Origin: JACCXE01 sp963718605
GTDB taxonomy: Bacteria > Actinomycetota > Acidimicrobiia > Acidimicrobiales > JACCXE01
Length of the DNA: 64,000 bases
Reading direction: 5' to 3'
Assembly: GCA_963718605.1 (NCBI GenBank)
Contig: OY970363.1
Span: forward strand, 3,720,001 to 3,784,000
A program made the translations under genes and the position numbers. Positions 9,042 through 17,617 of the stretch are shown here, one piece after another (position 1 is the first letter of the stretch; the number at the start of each line of letters is the position of its first letter). The notes beneath the pieces are model-generated. The model was not told where the DNA came from, did not search any database, and worked only from the letters and a program-made list of their open reading frames with translations.

Positions 9042-9500
9042 CTAAGGGTTGGGTGTGGCGATGCGGCCGGCCACTGCCGCGGCAGCTCCGGCGAGGTCTT
9101 CGGCGTTCGCGATCTGCATGCCCTCGAACGCACGCGCCGCAGTGGTCGCCACGCTTTGACAGGTGGGAGGCGCGTCGGCGACGGCGAGTTGGACCTCGCG
9201 CCGCGCGGGCTCCGCCGTGGTGAGGGCGGTGTGGCTGGCCCACGGATACCGGCCGACGTCCACCAGGACGTTGGTGGCCCCGCGCAGCCGCGCCCGCGGC
9301 GCCGGCACGACCAGGTCGTGCGCTGCAGCGATCGACGTGTACGCGACGCCGGGCCGTAGCGGGCGGGCGTTCATCTCGTGGATGAAGTCGGATGTCTCGG
9401 AAAGCTGCGCCGGACCGGCGCCGGTGAGATCGAAGGGCTTATGGGTGCGGTGCGCAAAGGCGCGTACGGGCGCGTCCGCCTTCGGACCAGCGTTGCCACG
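9042..9500 (-). pseudogene. C-terminal part of the upstream lipase-like gene, out of frame
   Basis: This frame has no start of its own. It continues the alpha/beta-hydrolase domain of the preceding gene: QLSETSDFIHEMN, TSIAAAHDLVVPAPRAR (the region of the catalytic acid), the strand with NVLVDVG, a segment around SHTAL that would supply the catalytic histidine, and a Cys-containing end. The upstream frame runs off into an unrelated Arg-rich tail at the same place. Reading one base forward near 9500 restores a normal hydrolase. It is therefore one gene split by a one-base shift. Confidence 0.7.
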
Positions 9501-10773
9501 CCAAGGCGGTGGCGGCGTCCGCGCCGTGGTGCGGCGTGCCGACCGTGACGAAGTGCGCAATCTGAGGGAGCGCATGCCCGGCGCCGTCGTAACGCTCGGC
9601 GAGCGCCTCCCGCGCGATCAGCCCGCCCTGACTGTGGGCGATGAGGTCCACCGTGGCGTCGGGGTATGCGAGCGCGATTTGATCCAGCAGCGCGCGGAGA
9701 TCTGCCGCGTCGCGACGCAGGTCACGCACAGTGTCCTCGGGTCGGTACGGCTCGGGGTTACGACCGCCCCGATACGAGAAGTCATACGACTTCGCGTAGC
9801 CGAGCTCTTTGAAACGGGATGACAGGTTGTGCTCGTCTTCGGGGCCGCGCGACGACGAACCCAACCCGGCGACGAAGACGGCAATGCGTTCGGGCGGCGG
9901 CTTGGGCGGATCGACGTCCGGTGAAGTGCATGGCTCGATGAACGCGTCGAGGATGTCCGCGAGACCCGCTGCTAGCGCCGCGAACGGCCCGGCGAACTCG
10001 CCCAGGTTCACGATTTCGTCGAGGATCGTGACGAGGTGAGTGGCCATGGCGTGGATCTCGGCCTCGGCGGCGTTGGCCATGAAGCGCGCGGCGTCCAGCG
10101 TGAGGGCACCGACTGCGGCGATGTCACCCGCGGCCGCGCGAACCGCGGCGACCGCGGAACCTGCGACCCACCCGGTGGCGCCGGCTGACTTGTCACCCGC
10201 CCAGCGCGCCCAATCGACCGCCGACGAAGTGACGGCTTGCGCGTGGTCCATGGCGAAGCGCCAGAGCGCCACGCCGTCATTGCCGGCGTCGTCTTCTTGC
10301 AACTCGCCGTCGGGAATGAGGTGGACGCGCGCAGGCCCGCCCGCCAACAGGATCGCCGGGTCGACGTACACGTCGCCGATGCGCGCACCGAAGTGAAAGG
10401 AGTCGCCGGTGCTTCCGATGACGTCGCCCTGCTCAACTGTCTGGCCCGCTCGCGTCGCGACGGCGGTGAGGAACGAGTAGCTCGTTCGCACGCCGTCGGC
10501 GTGCCGTATGACGACGTGGAGCGCGTCGGCGACTCGCCCGGCGAACGTGACGCGGCCCGGAGCCGACGCGCGGGCGGGCGACCCGGCGGTGGTGTCATAC
10601 GTGACGCCGCGGTTGCCCGGGCCGTACGGCGTTGTGGGTGGACGGAACGGATCGGTCACGCGGCCCGTGACGGGTTCGATATACGTGACGGTGACCGCTG
10701 AGGCCGGGGGCGCGAACCCGGCGAGGACGATGACAGCGAGCGCTGCCACCAGCGCCGCAGTGAGGCGGCGCAC
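9439..10773 (-). CDS. Secreted M23-like plus alpha/beta-hydrolase (lipase-like) protein, frameshifted
   Basis: A cleavable signal peptide (about 1-26, ending ASA) is followed by a degenerate LytM/M23-like domain at about 30-140. That domain keeps the GRVTDPF start and FHFGARIGD, but the first zinc ligands are replaced (RGVTYDT), so peptidase activity is doubtful. A spacer of Ala-rich helices leads to an alpha/beta-hydrolase domain with FVAGLGSSS and the nucleophile elbow AHSQGG. At GTPHHGADAATALA the frame changes, and the true C-terminus lies in another frame down to 9042. The GTG start has GGGAGA upstream. The family resembles secreted actinobacterial triacylglycerol lipases; the substrate is unknown. 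Confidence 0.75.
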   Translation of the reverse strand: MRRLTAALVAALAVIVLAGFAPPASAVTVTYIEPVTGRVTDPFRPPTTPYGPGNRGVTYDTTAGSPARASAPGRVTFAGRVADALHVVIRHADGVRTSYSFLTAVATRAGQTVEQGDVIGSTGDSFHFGARIGDVYVDPAILLAGGPARVHLIPDGELQEDDAGNDGVALWRFAMDHAQAVTSSAVDWARWAGDKSAGATGWVAGSAVAAVRAAAGDIAAVGALTLDAARFMANAAEAEIHAMATHLVTILDEIVNLGEFAGPFAALAAGLADILDAFIEPCTSPDVDPPKPPPERIAVFVAGLGSSSRGPEDEHNLSSRFKELGYAKSYDFSYRGGRNPEPYRPEDTVRDLRRDAADLRALLDQIALAYPDATVDLIAHSQGGLIAREALAERYDGAGHALPQIAHFVTVGTPHHGADAATALAWQRWSEGGRARTRLCAPHP

Positions 10774-10887
10774 GGCGTCTCCCTACCGATCGGGCACCTC
10801 AGGTGCTCCGGTATGGCCGAGGGGGAAGCGGCGTTGCGAACGTAGCGGCGAGATGCCCGCCGCGGAAGAGGCAATTCTCGTGAGGCC

Positions 10888-12024
10888 TCACGTCACGCGG
10901 TGCCACCACCCACCGCCGCCCGCGGCCAGACCGCGGCCCCGCAACTCTTCGAGCGCGACGGCGAGGCGACCCGGTGAGAGACCAACCACGTTCAGCAGTC
11001 GTTCGGTCGGTGTGGGCGCGAACTCGAGGTCGTTGAGCACCGCCGTCGCGTCGGTCGACAACGCGGCGTCGTCAGGAGTGAAGAGCTGCAACTTCGTGGG
11101 CCGAGCGCCGCCCATACCGAGGGCAACCAACACCTCGTCGGCCCCGAGCACCGGCGCGGCCCCGTCGACAAGCAAGCGATTGGTGCCCGCCGACACCGCG
11201 CTAGTCACCGGGCCCGGCACCGCCATCACTTCAATACCGCGCGCGGCCGCCGCGTCGACGGTGAGCTGCGAGCCGCCTGCGAGCCCGGACTCGACGACGA
11301 TGAGGAACTCCGACAGTGCGGCGATGATTCGATTGCGCTCAGGAAACCGCCACGGCTCGGGCGTCATCCCAGGTGCGGCCTCGCTCAGGAGCAGGCCGTC
11401 GGATCCGACACGCGACCAGAGTGAGGCGTGGCGCCGCGGGTAAATCGTGTCGAGCCCCGAACCAACTACGCCCACCGGTGCGCCGCCGGCGGCGAGGACG
11501 CCCTCGTGACTGGCTCCGTCGATGCCAATCGCCAAACCAGATACGACGCCAACTCCAGCGTCGGTGAGGTCGGCACCGAGCTTCTTGGCAACGTTGCGCC
11601 CGTACGCCGTAGCTCGACGGGTTCCGACAATGGCCACGCAGCGCTGATCGAGCACGCCCGAGTTGCCGCGGGCGAACAGCACCGACGGCGGCTCAGGGTC
11701 GTCGATCAGACTCTTCGGGAAGGACGGGTGCGCCGGCAGCCACACCTCCACCCCGGCGCGACGAAGCCGCTCGTCGATCGCGTCAGGGTGAAGGCTCTGC
11801 AGGCGTGAACGCCACTCCGCCGGCCATTTGAGGTCGGCTTGGCGCCCAGGTTGGCGGATGAGCGCTGTGTCGTTGCGCCGATCGAGAAGACCCAGGAGCG
11901 CGTCGCGCGGGGACCGGCCACCGATGAGGCCGCGTAGACGATCAGCCCGACAGAAAGGCATGCCTGCGAGGGCGGCCGCACACACCTCGTCGGTCGCGTC
12001 GGCCCACTTCGTTGCCGCGTTCAT
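10888..12024 (-). CDS. dprA: DNA-processing protein DprA (Smf)
   Basis: DprA loads RecA on incoming single-stranded DNA during natural transformation. The 378-residue protein has an N-terminal helical domain, the Rossmann-like core with VGTRRATAYGRN, SGLAIGIDGASHEG, GSGLDTIYP and FPERNRIIA, and a C-terminal winged-helix region. Its ATG overlaps the comM stop by four bases (ATGA). The dprA-comM pair is the common arrangement. In many genomes yraN is directly linked as well, but here yraN lies 5 kb away. Confidence 0.95.
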   Translation of the reverse strand: MNAATKWADATDEVCAAALAGMPFCRADRLRGLIGGRSPRDALLGLLDRRNDTALIRQPGRQADLKWPAEWRSRLQSLHPDAIDERLRRAGVEVWLPAHPSFPKSLIDDPEPPSVLFARGNSGVLDQRCVAIVGTRRATAYGRNVAKKLGADLTDAGVGVVSGLAIGIDGASHEGVLAAGGAPVGVVGSGLDTIYPRRHASLWSRVGSDGLLLSEAAPGMTPEPWRFPERNRIIAALSEFLIVVESGLAGGSQLTVDAAAARGIEVMAVPGPVTSAVSAGTNRLLVDGAAPVLGADEVLVALGMGGARPTKLQLFTPDDAALSTDATAVLNDLEFAPTPTERLLNVVGLSPGRLAVALEELRGRGLAAGGGGWWHRVT

Positions 12025-13538
12025 CGCGCCGTTCCCTGCAACGCGTCGAAATCGGCGCGCAGTTCGAGCGCGGTCGCGATGTCTTCTTCGTTGAGTTCGG
12101 CGCCTCGCCCGGCGAGGTCGGCGAGAGTGCGCGCCACGCGGCGCACCCGCGCGAATCCACGGGCGCTGAGCGTGCCCGCGCGCAGGCGCATCTCGATGAG
12201 CCTGGTGGCACCCGCGTTCATCGGCGCGAGCCGCGCCAGCTGACGGTCAGTCAACGCGGCGTTGGTGCTTCCGCTTCGCGCGGCCGAGAGCTCGCGGACC
12301 GCGGCGACCCGCTCGGCCACGTGAACGCTCGCTTCACCCTCCGCGTCGGTGACCAGGTCTGAGGCGTCGGGCCGGTGCACCGGCAATCGCAAATCGAACC
12401 GGTCGAGCAGCGGGCCCGACAGTCGCCGCTCGTATCGAGCGCGGGCGTAGTCGCTGCAGCGACACGAGCCGGGCGGACCACCGTCGCCGCAGGGACACGG
12501 GTTCATCGCGGCGATCAGCAGGAAGCGAGCGGGGAACGTGACCGACGCCGCCGCCCGCGTGACGCGGATTACGCCTTCCTCGAGCGGTTGGCGCAACGCG
12601 TCCAATACCGACGTCCCAAACTCAGCGAGCTCGTCGAGGAACAGCACACCGTTGGTGGCGCACGAGATCTCGCCCGGACGAAGTCGCGCGCCGCCGCCAC
12701 CAACGAGTCCAACGATCGACGCGTTGTGATGCGGCGCTCGCCACGGCGGACGCGTGACGAGCCCCGAGCTCGGCAACACGAGGCCCGCCGCGGAGTGCAC
12801 CCGCGTCGTCTCGAGTGCCTGCTCGGTCGACAGGGGCGGAAGCAGCCCCACCAAGCGGCGCGCGAGCATCGTCTTGCCCGCGCCCGGCGGACCCAGCATC
12901 AACATGTGGTGACCGCCGGCGGCGGCGACTTCGATGGCGAAGCGGCCGAGGTGTTGGCCGCGGATGTCGGCCATGTCCGGCAGCGGGATCTCGTCGGCGT
13001 AGTCATCAGTGGCCGCGGGCGGACTCGGCCAGGGCGCGTCGCCGCGAAGCACGTCCACCACTTCGCGTAGGTGATCAACGCTGCGGACGCTGCGACCGGG
13101 AATGACCGCAGCCTCGGCATAGGACGCGTGCGGCACAACGACAATCTCGGCATCGATGGCCGGCACCATGCACAACACACCGGGCACCGGACGGACGCGC
13201 CCGTCCAGCCCCAACTCGCCGACCAACCCGACCCCGGCGAGAGCGTCGAGCGGTACCTCGCCCGCAGCCGCGAGCACACCCAACGCGATCGGCAGGTCGA
13301 GGCCGGCGCCGGTTTTGCGCAACCCCGACGGCGCGAGGTTCACGGTGATGCGCTGCTGCGGCCACTTGAGGCCGCTGGACAGCACCGCGGCGCGCACACG
13401 GTCGCGCGATTCGCGGCACGCCGTGTCCGGCAGGCCTACGACCGTGAACCCGGGCAGGCCATTCGACACATGCACCTCGACCCGCACGGGCAGGCCGTCG
13501 ACGCCCAACAGGGTTGCGGACGGAATAGCAGCGAGCAC
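12021..13538 (-). CDS. comM: YifB/ComM family Mg-chelatase-like AAA+ ATPase
   Basis: ComM is a hexameric branch-migration helicase that helps integrate transforming DNA. The 505 residues contain an N-terminal Lon-like fold (GLPGFTVVGLPD, NLAPSGLRKTGAGLDL), the AAA+ Walker A GPPGAGKTMLARR, Walker B GVLFLDELAEF, the Cys motif MNPCPCGDGG with a later C-x-C, and a C-terminal helical lid. The GTG start at 13538 has GAGGAG upstream. Length and motifs are normal. Confidence 0.95.
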   Translation of the reverse strand: MLAAIPSATLLGVDGLPVRVEVHVSNGLPGFTVVGLPDTACRESRDRVRAAVLSSGLKWPQQRITVNLAPSGLRKTGAGLDLPIALGVLAAAGEVPLDALAGVGLVGELGLDGRVRPVPGVLCMVPAIDAEIVVVPHASYAEAAVIPGRSVRSVDHLREVVDVLRGDAPWPSPPAATDDYADEIPLPDMADIRGQHLGRFAIEVAAAGGHHMLMLGPPGAGKTMLARRLVGLLPPLSTEQALETTRVHSAAGLVLPSSGLVTRPPWRAPHHNASIVGLVGGGGARLRPGEISCATNGVLFLDELAEFGTSVLDALRQPLEEGVIRVTRAAASVTFPARFLLIAAMNPCPCGDGGPPGSCRCSDYARARYERRLSGPLLDRFDLRLPVHRPDASDLVTDAEGEASVHVAERVAAVRELSAARSGSTNAALTDRQLARLAPMNAGATRLIEMRLRAGTLSARGFARVRRVARTLADLAGRGAELNEEDIATALELRADFDALQGTAR

Positions 13539-13703
13539 AGCGCACTCCTCGAAGAAACTTCTCGTGGAGGCCCGCTACGTCACATCACGGCGCCGGACCA
13601 ACGAAGGACGCCACCGACGAATCTACCGAGGGGGTGTTACAGGGTGGTGCGGCTGGCGGCAGCGATATGGGCGAGCGGAGAGTGACATCACTAGCTTGCG
13701 GCC

Positions 13704-14423
13704 GTGCGCGAGACCGCCGACTATGAAACTCCGGCGCTCTTGCGGTGGCGACGCGCAACCGATGTCCCGTTGCTTGTGCTCGCAATCGGCAGCTTGCCGC
13801 TGCTTCTGCTTGAACTCGCTCGCAGCGACCTCACGCGCGGCGATCGCATCTTCCTCGACGCCGCCAACGTCATCGTGCTCGTCGCCTTTGCCGTCGACTA
13901 CGGCGTTGAACTCGCGACCGCAACCAAGCGCGCGAGTTACATGCGACGCGAGTGGACGAGCGCCCTCATCGTCTTGGCTCAAGTCGCTGCACTCTTGCCA
14001 GGCCTGGCCGGGTTCGCAGTCCTGCGCGCGTTGCGAGCAGGCCGTGCTTGGCGCGGACTGGCCGTGTTGGCGCGAATGGTTGCTGTTGGTGGAGCGGCCG
14101 CTAAGGAAGGACGCGGCATCCTGCGACGCCATGCCGCCGGCTTCGCTCTCGGCGCTGCCGGTCTTACGTGGCTCACGTCAGCGGTCGGGTTCACCCTTGT
14201 TGAAGACGTCGGCGCACATGGCCGATTGCACTCGTTCTTCGATGCGCTTTGGTGGTCATCAGCGACGATCACGACGGTTGGTTACGGCGACGTCTTCCCC
14301 GTGACCGCGGCCGGGCGCATGATCGGCGTCGTGACGATGGTGGTCGGCATCAGCGCCTTTGCAATCGTCACAGCAAAGGTTGCCGAGTACCTGGTTCGCA
14401 CCCGCGAGATCGAAGGCGAGTAA
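13704..14423 (+). CDS. Voltage-gated-type potassium channel
   Basis: This 239-residue membrane protein has the six-segment layout of Kv-like bacterial channels. Hydrophobic segments lie near residues 20-40, 50-72 and 85-105, followed by an Arg-rich S4-like helix (LRALRAGRAWRGLAVLARM, about 107-125), S5 (about 142-166), a pore helix and the selectivity filter TVGYGD (191-196), and S6. No cytosolic RCK domain follows. The GTG at 13704 is the first in-frame start. It is divergent from comM and starts the accessory patch between comM and yraN. Confidence 0.88.
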   Translation: MRETADYETPALLRWRRATDVPLLVLAIGSLPLLLLELARSDLTRGDRIFLDAANVIVLVAFAVDYGVELATATKRASYMRREWTSALIVLAQVAALLPGLAGFAVLRALRAGRAWRGLAVLARMVAVGGAAAKEGRGILRRHAAGFALGAAGLTWLTSAVGFTLVEDVGAHGRLHSFFDALWWSSATITTVGYGDVFPVTAAGRMIGVVTMVVGISAFAIVTAKVAEYLVRTREIEGE

Positions 14424-14495
14424 CCGGTCGGTTTCGGCAGAGATGTGCGTCCTGCGCGTGTCCGCTCGTAGCGCGCCCTGCATGATTGATGCGCG

Positions 14496-14911
14496 ATGAC
14501 ACGGCGGAGCGGCCTTAGTGAGCGTCGGCTGACCTATTCCGACGTCGGTGCGACTGTGGACACGGCGGCGATCCAGAGCGTGCCGTCCAGGCGGATCTTT
14601 GAAGGGTCTCGGCGCATCGGTTCAGGCAATGCCACGTGGACCGCAGCAGTCGAAGCCCTTATGCGGTGGGAAGTGAAGACGCACAGCGGATTCCGCGTGG
14701 TCACGGACGCGAAGCGCGACGCGTCAAGCGTCGATCTGGCGAGGAGGCATTCATCCTTGAACGAAGGATCGACGGCTCGATTTGGATCATCGTTCGTTCG
14801 ATTAGTTCTTCACCGAAAGGGCTCTGGCGCCTCGCGTATCCGATGGTGCGACTCATGCAGCCGCTCTACCGGCGCCGCTACTTAAAGTCGCTCGACGGGA
14901 TCAGCGCATAG
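14496..14911 (+). pseudogene. DUF1990 family remnant (internal deletion and frameshift)
   Basis: The first frame from 14496 reads like the N-terminus of a DUF1990 protein, with RRLTYSDVGAT, RRIGSGNATWTAAVEAL and a following MRWEVKTHSGFRVV. A second frame up to 14911 gives the C-terminus, with SGEEAFILERRIDGS and MVRLMQPLYRRRYLKSL. The parts meet near 14700-14735, where the frame changes. About 50-60 central residues of the usual 170-200 are missing, so this is a genuine decayed gene rather than a single sequencing error. Confidence 0.65.
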
Positions 14912-14940
14912 ATCGAAACCGACCCCGCGCGTTCGCGAGC

Positions 14941-15282
14941 TCAGTGATTTCCCTCTCGCTCGTTGAAGCGCTTACTGATGTCCTTGATCGATGGCGTGTC
15001 GTCCCCGCCGCCGTGAAGAAGCCCTTCGTCCTTGCGAGTTCGCAGGAACTCCTCTCGACGCCGCGGCCCGCCCGGAGCAGTGCCTTTAAGAATGCAAGCG
15101 ACCATCAGCGGCACAACCCCTAACGCACCCCACCCGCTTCCATAGCTACCCAACGCGACAATGACGCCGATACCGAGCGCTGACGTAGCCCAGCCCTCCC
15201 ACGACATCGGGGCCCAGCCCCAACCGCCAAAACCACGAGGACCGAACCACACCTTCTTCCCGACGAGCGGCTCCGTACGCAC
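14941..15282 (-). CDS. Small membrane protein, unknown function
   Basis: About 113 residues begin with a GTG at 15282; the frame stays open to a TTG at 15393. The N-terminal motif KVWFGPRGFGGWGWAP is followed by a stretch with SWEGW and two hydrophobic segments (ATSALGIGVIVALGSY and ALGVVPLMVACIL). A basic, polar tail ends in FNEREGNH. The VWFGP...GWGW...SWEGW pattern recurs in small actinobacterial membrane proteins without known function. The upstream extension overlaps the promoter region of the divergent HNH gene, which favours the shorter start. Confidence 0.55.
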   Translation of the reverse strand: MRTEPLVGKKVWFGPRGFGGWGWAPMSWEGWATSALGIGVIVALGSYGSGWGALGVVPLMVACILKGTAPGGPRRREEFLRTRKDEGLLHGGGDDTPSIKDISKRFNEREGNH

Positions 15283-15393
15283 AATCGGCGAGCGTAACGA
15301 GTCGTGTAGAACCCAAGTGCCTCCAATGAGCCTCGTCCACAGGTCTCGACAGGCGATACGACCCACGACGTTCTGACGAAAAACCTCTCGCAA

Positions 15394-15409
15394 CCGAACG
15401 CTTGTTCGG
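15394..15409 (+). promoter_or_regulatory. LexA-type SOS box upstream of the DUF222-HNH gene
   Basis: CCGAAC-GCTT-GTTCGG is a perfect 16-base palindrome matching the actinobacterial/Bacillus-type LexA consensus GAAC-N4-GTTC. It ends one base before the probable -10 hexamer at 15411, so bound LexA would block the promoter. Confidence 0.72.
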
Positions 15410-15410
15410 G

Positions 15411-15416
15411 TACAAT
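15411..15416 (+). promoter_or_regulatory. Probable -10 element of the DUF222-HNH gene
   Basis: TACAAT is a near-consensus -10 hexamer about 70 bases before the start codon and directly adjacent to the LexA-type palindrome. No good -35 hexamer is seen at the usual distance. Confidence 0.55.
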
Positions 15417-15485
15417 GAGGAGACTATCGCAGCCGCTTTGACGGGTGCCTCGTTTCGAATCCAACTGATTCTTTCGGAGGTTCCA

Positions 15486-16700
15486 ATGTCACGGTCTGCC
15501 ACTCCTGCTGGTCAAGAACTCATTGACGGACGCCGGCATATTGATACGTGTGAGGCGGCGTGGCTCGACCGACTCGCCGACTTCGACACGTGGGGCACCT
15601 GGGCCGAAGACGGGCACTCGCACGCGGCGCCGTGGCTGGTGTCCAAGTGCGGCATGAGCCGGTCCACCGCGAAAGAGAAGCTCCGCGTCGCACACGAAAT
15701 GTCGCGCCGTCCGGTCATCCGTGAGGCGTTCGTCGCCGGCGACCTGCCGTATTCGAAGGTGCGGCTGATCACCCGCGTCGAGCGCGGCGACGAAGAAGTC
15801 GACGCCAAGTTCGTCGCCCACGCCAAGGAAGACTCGTTCCCCGTCCTCGAGGGCCGCGTCAAGCGCTGGCAGATGAATGCGGACCAAGACAAAGAACCGC
15901 GCGATTTGAGCGACCGGTTCGGCGTGTTCCGCCAGCACGGCTTCTGCGGCGGCACCGGCCGCATCATCATCGAAGCCGCCGACGAAGACCTCGACCGCAT
16001 CGTCAACGCGATCGACGCCTACCTCGACTACCTGTTCAACAACTCCAAAGACGCAGAGCCTGTGGACAAGGCTCCAATGGAGCCACCCACCGACGACGAC
16101 GGGTCGGCCGAATTATTTGTGGAAGAGGCTCCAATGGAGCCAGACCGCACCTTTCCGCAGCGCCGCCTCGACGCGCTACTCGACCTCATCGAAGAGATCG
16201 TCCTCGTCCGCGACGACCAAGTCGACCCCGAACGCGCCGCCATCGGCGTCACCATCGACTACGACTCGCTCATCAACCGCGTCGGCGGCGCCAACACCGA
16301 CTCCGGCGCCGTCCTCAACGCCGAAACCGTCCGCCGCCTCGCCTGCGACGCCGGCATCCACCGCATCATCGTGAAAGGCGCCTCAGAAATACTCGACGTC
16401 GGCCGCAAAACCCGCACCTGGAACCGAGCCCAACGCCGCGCCATCCGCTCCCGCCACGGCTTCCGCTGCGCCGCCCACGGCTGCGACCGACGCATCACCC
16501 AAATCCACCACATCCACTGGTGGGAAAACGGCGGCGAAACCAACGTCGACAACGGCGTCCCCGTCTGCCTCTACCACCACCACCTCCTCCACGAAGGCCG
16601 ATGGAAACTCACCTGGGACAAAACCACCGGCACCGTCGAATTCACCGGACCGCGCGGCCAAACCATCCGAGCCGAAGCCTCACTTCGAACTGCGGCGTAG
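15486..16700 (+). CDS. DUF222 (13E12 repeat) HNH endonuclease-domain protein
   Basis: The ATG at 15486 is set by GGAGG five bases upstream; the open frame begins earlier but without a site. The 404 residues comprise a helical DUF222 domain (about 1-300) and a C-terminal HNH nuclease domain with CAAHGC, QIHHIHWWENGG, NVDNGVPVC and YHHHLLHEG. An acidic linker in the middle repeats APMEP twice. Members are abundant in actinobacteria; some are SOS-induced, and the palindrome overlapping this promoter fits that. A DNA-nicking or homing role is assumed but not demonstrated. Confidence 0.87.
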   Translation: MSRSATPAGQELIDGRRHIDTCEAAWLDRLADFDTWGTWAEDGHSHAAPWLVSKCGMSRSTAKEKLRVAHEMSRRPVIREAFVAGDLPYSKVRLITRVERGDEEVDAKFVAHAKEDSFPVLEGRVKRWQMNADQDKEPRDLSDRFGVFRQHGFCGGTGRIIIEAADEDLDRIVNAIDAYLDYLFNNSKDAEPVDKAPMEPPTDDDGSAELFVEEAPMEPDRTFPQRRLDALLDLIEEIVLVRDDQVDPERAAIGVTIDYDSLINRVGGANTDSGAVLNAETVRRLACDAGIHRIIVKGASEILDVGRKTRTWNRAQRRAIRSRHGFRCAAHGCDRRITQIHHIHWWENGGETNVDNGVPVCLYHHHLLHEGRWKLTWDKTTGTVEFTGPRGQTIRAEASLRTAA

Positions 16701-16710
16701 GAGCGAGGCG

Positions 16711-17481
16711 CTACCGACCTTTGAACGTCGGCGTTGTCTTGGTGACGAAGGCGCGCATGGCTTCGGCGGTGTCCTTGGTGCCGAAGTTCACGGTCTGCGT
16801 GCGGGACTCGTCCTCGAGGGCCTGGTCCATCGACACCATGAGTGAGTTGTTGAGCAGCGTCTTGGTCATCGAGATCGCGATCGGCGGCATCTGCGACAGC
16901 CGCGCCGCCCACTCCTCGACAAACTTGTCGAGTTCGTTGTCGGGCACCACGTGGTTGACGATGCCGAAGCGTTCTGCATCCTGCGACGAAATCACGTCGG
17001 CGAAGAACGCGAGTTCCTTGGCCTTGTGCAGGCCGATGAGACGAGGCAGCAGCCACGAGCCGCCGCCGTCGAGCGACAGGCCGCGCTTGGCGAAGATCTC
17101 GGAGAACCGCGCCGTCTCCCCCGCCACGATCAGGTCACACCCGAGGGCCATGTTGCAACCCACACCGGCGGCGACGCCGTGCACCTTGGCGATCGTCGGT
17201 TTCGGCATGCGGTGCAACGACAGGATCACGTCGGCGACGTGACGCATCGAGGTCAGGGTGCCGACCGCACCCGACTTTTCGGCCGTGAGGTCGGCACCGG
17301 AACAGAATTCGCCACCGGCACCGGTGAGCACGAGCACGCGATCGTCTTCGTTGTCATAGACCTCGCGGAAGGCGACGCGCAGCTCGTCCCACATCACCGA
17401 GTTCACTGCGTTCTTCTTCTCGGGACGGTTGAAGGTGATCGTGACGACGCCCTCGGACCGGCTGACTTCGATGGTCTCCAT
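16711..17481 (-). CDS. Enoyl-CoA hydratase/isomerase family protein
   Basis: This crotonase-fold enzyme acts on CoA thioesters, probably hydrating enoyl-CoA in fatty-acid or aromatic breakdown. The 256 residues from ATG 17481 include FNRPEKKNAV, the first oxyanion-hole segment GAGGEFCSGADL, the second at VHGVAAGVGCNMALGCDL, and FAKRGLSLDGGGSW. That last segment has Asp at the position often held by one catalytic Glu, so hydratase or isomerase is possible. It is a stand-alone gene, convergent with the HNH gene and divergent from the small membrane gene. Confidence 0.88.
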   Translation of the reverse strand: METIEVSRSEGVVTITFNRPEKKNAVNSVMWDELRVAFREVYDNEDDRVLVLTGAGGEFCSGADLTAEKSGAVGTLTSMRHVADVILSLHRMPKPTIAKVHGVAAGVGCNMALGCDLIVAGETARFSEIFAKRGLSLDGGGSWLLPRLIGLHKAKELAFFADVISSQDAERFGIVNHVVPDNELDKFVEEWAARLSQMPPIAISMTKTLLNNSLMVSMDQALEDESRTQTVNFGTKDTAEAMRAFVTKTTPTFKGR

Positions 17482-17503
17482 GGCCGCGCACGATACTGGG
17501 GTC

Positions 17504-17617
17504 GTGGGATTCAATCCGCTCCGACAACAGAAGCGCCGCAACTCCGACTATCTGATGATCGTCGCGTGCGTCCTCATCTGCGCGCTGCTCCTGGCATGGG
17601 CCGCCAACCTCATCTAG
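17504..17617 (+). CDS. Very small single-span membrane protein
   Basis: The 37-residue frame starts at GTG 17504. It reads GFNPLRQQKRRNSDYLM and then a single hydrophobic helix (IVACVLICALLLAWAA). The MGFNP...R...DY...helix layout is one I associate with tiny actinobacterial membrane proteins of unknown function. It overlaps the next gene by 22 bases, which suggests a coupled pair. Confidence 0.5.
   Translation: MGFNPLRQQKRRNSDYLMIVACVLICALLLAWAANLI

Noticed and set aside
10774..10887. A tRNA-like stretch (TGGCCGAGG and an apparent anticodon stem)
   Set aside because: There is no T-loop GTTCGA, no acceptor stem closes, and the gap is too short for a tRNA with its promoter.
10880..10891. GTGAGGCCTCAC palindrome at the dprA stop, considered as a terminator
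   Set aside because: It has no loop and no T-run, so it cannot act as an intrinsic terminator. A 12-base palindrome can arise by chance in high-GC DNA.
13623..14132. Minus-strand open frame opposite the channel gene
   Set aside because: The plus strand encodes the TVGYGD channel, and the minus product has no recognisable features or start signal.
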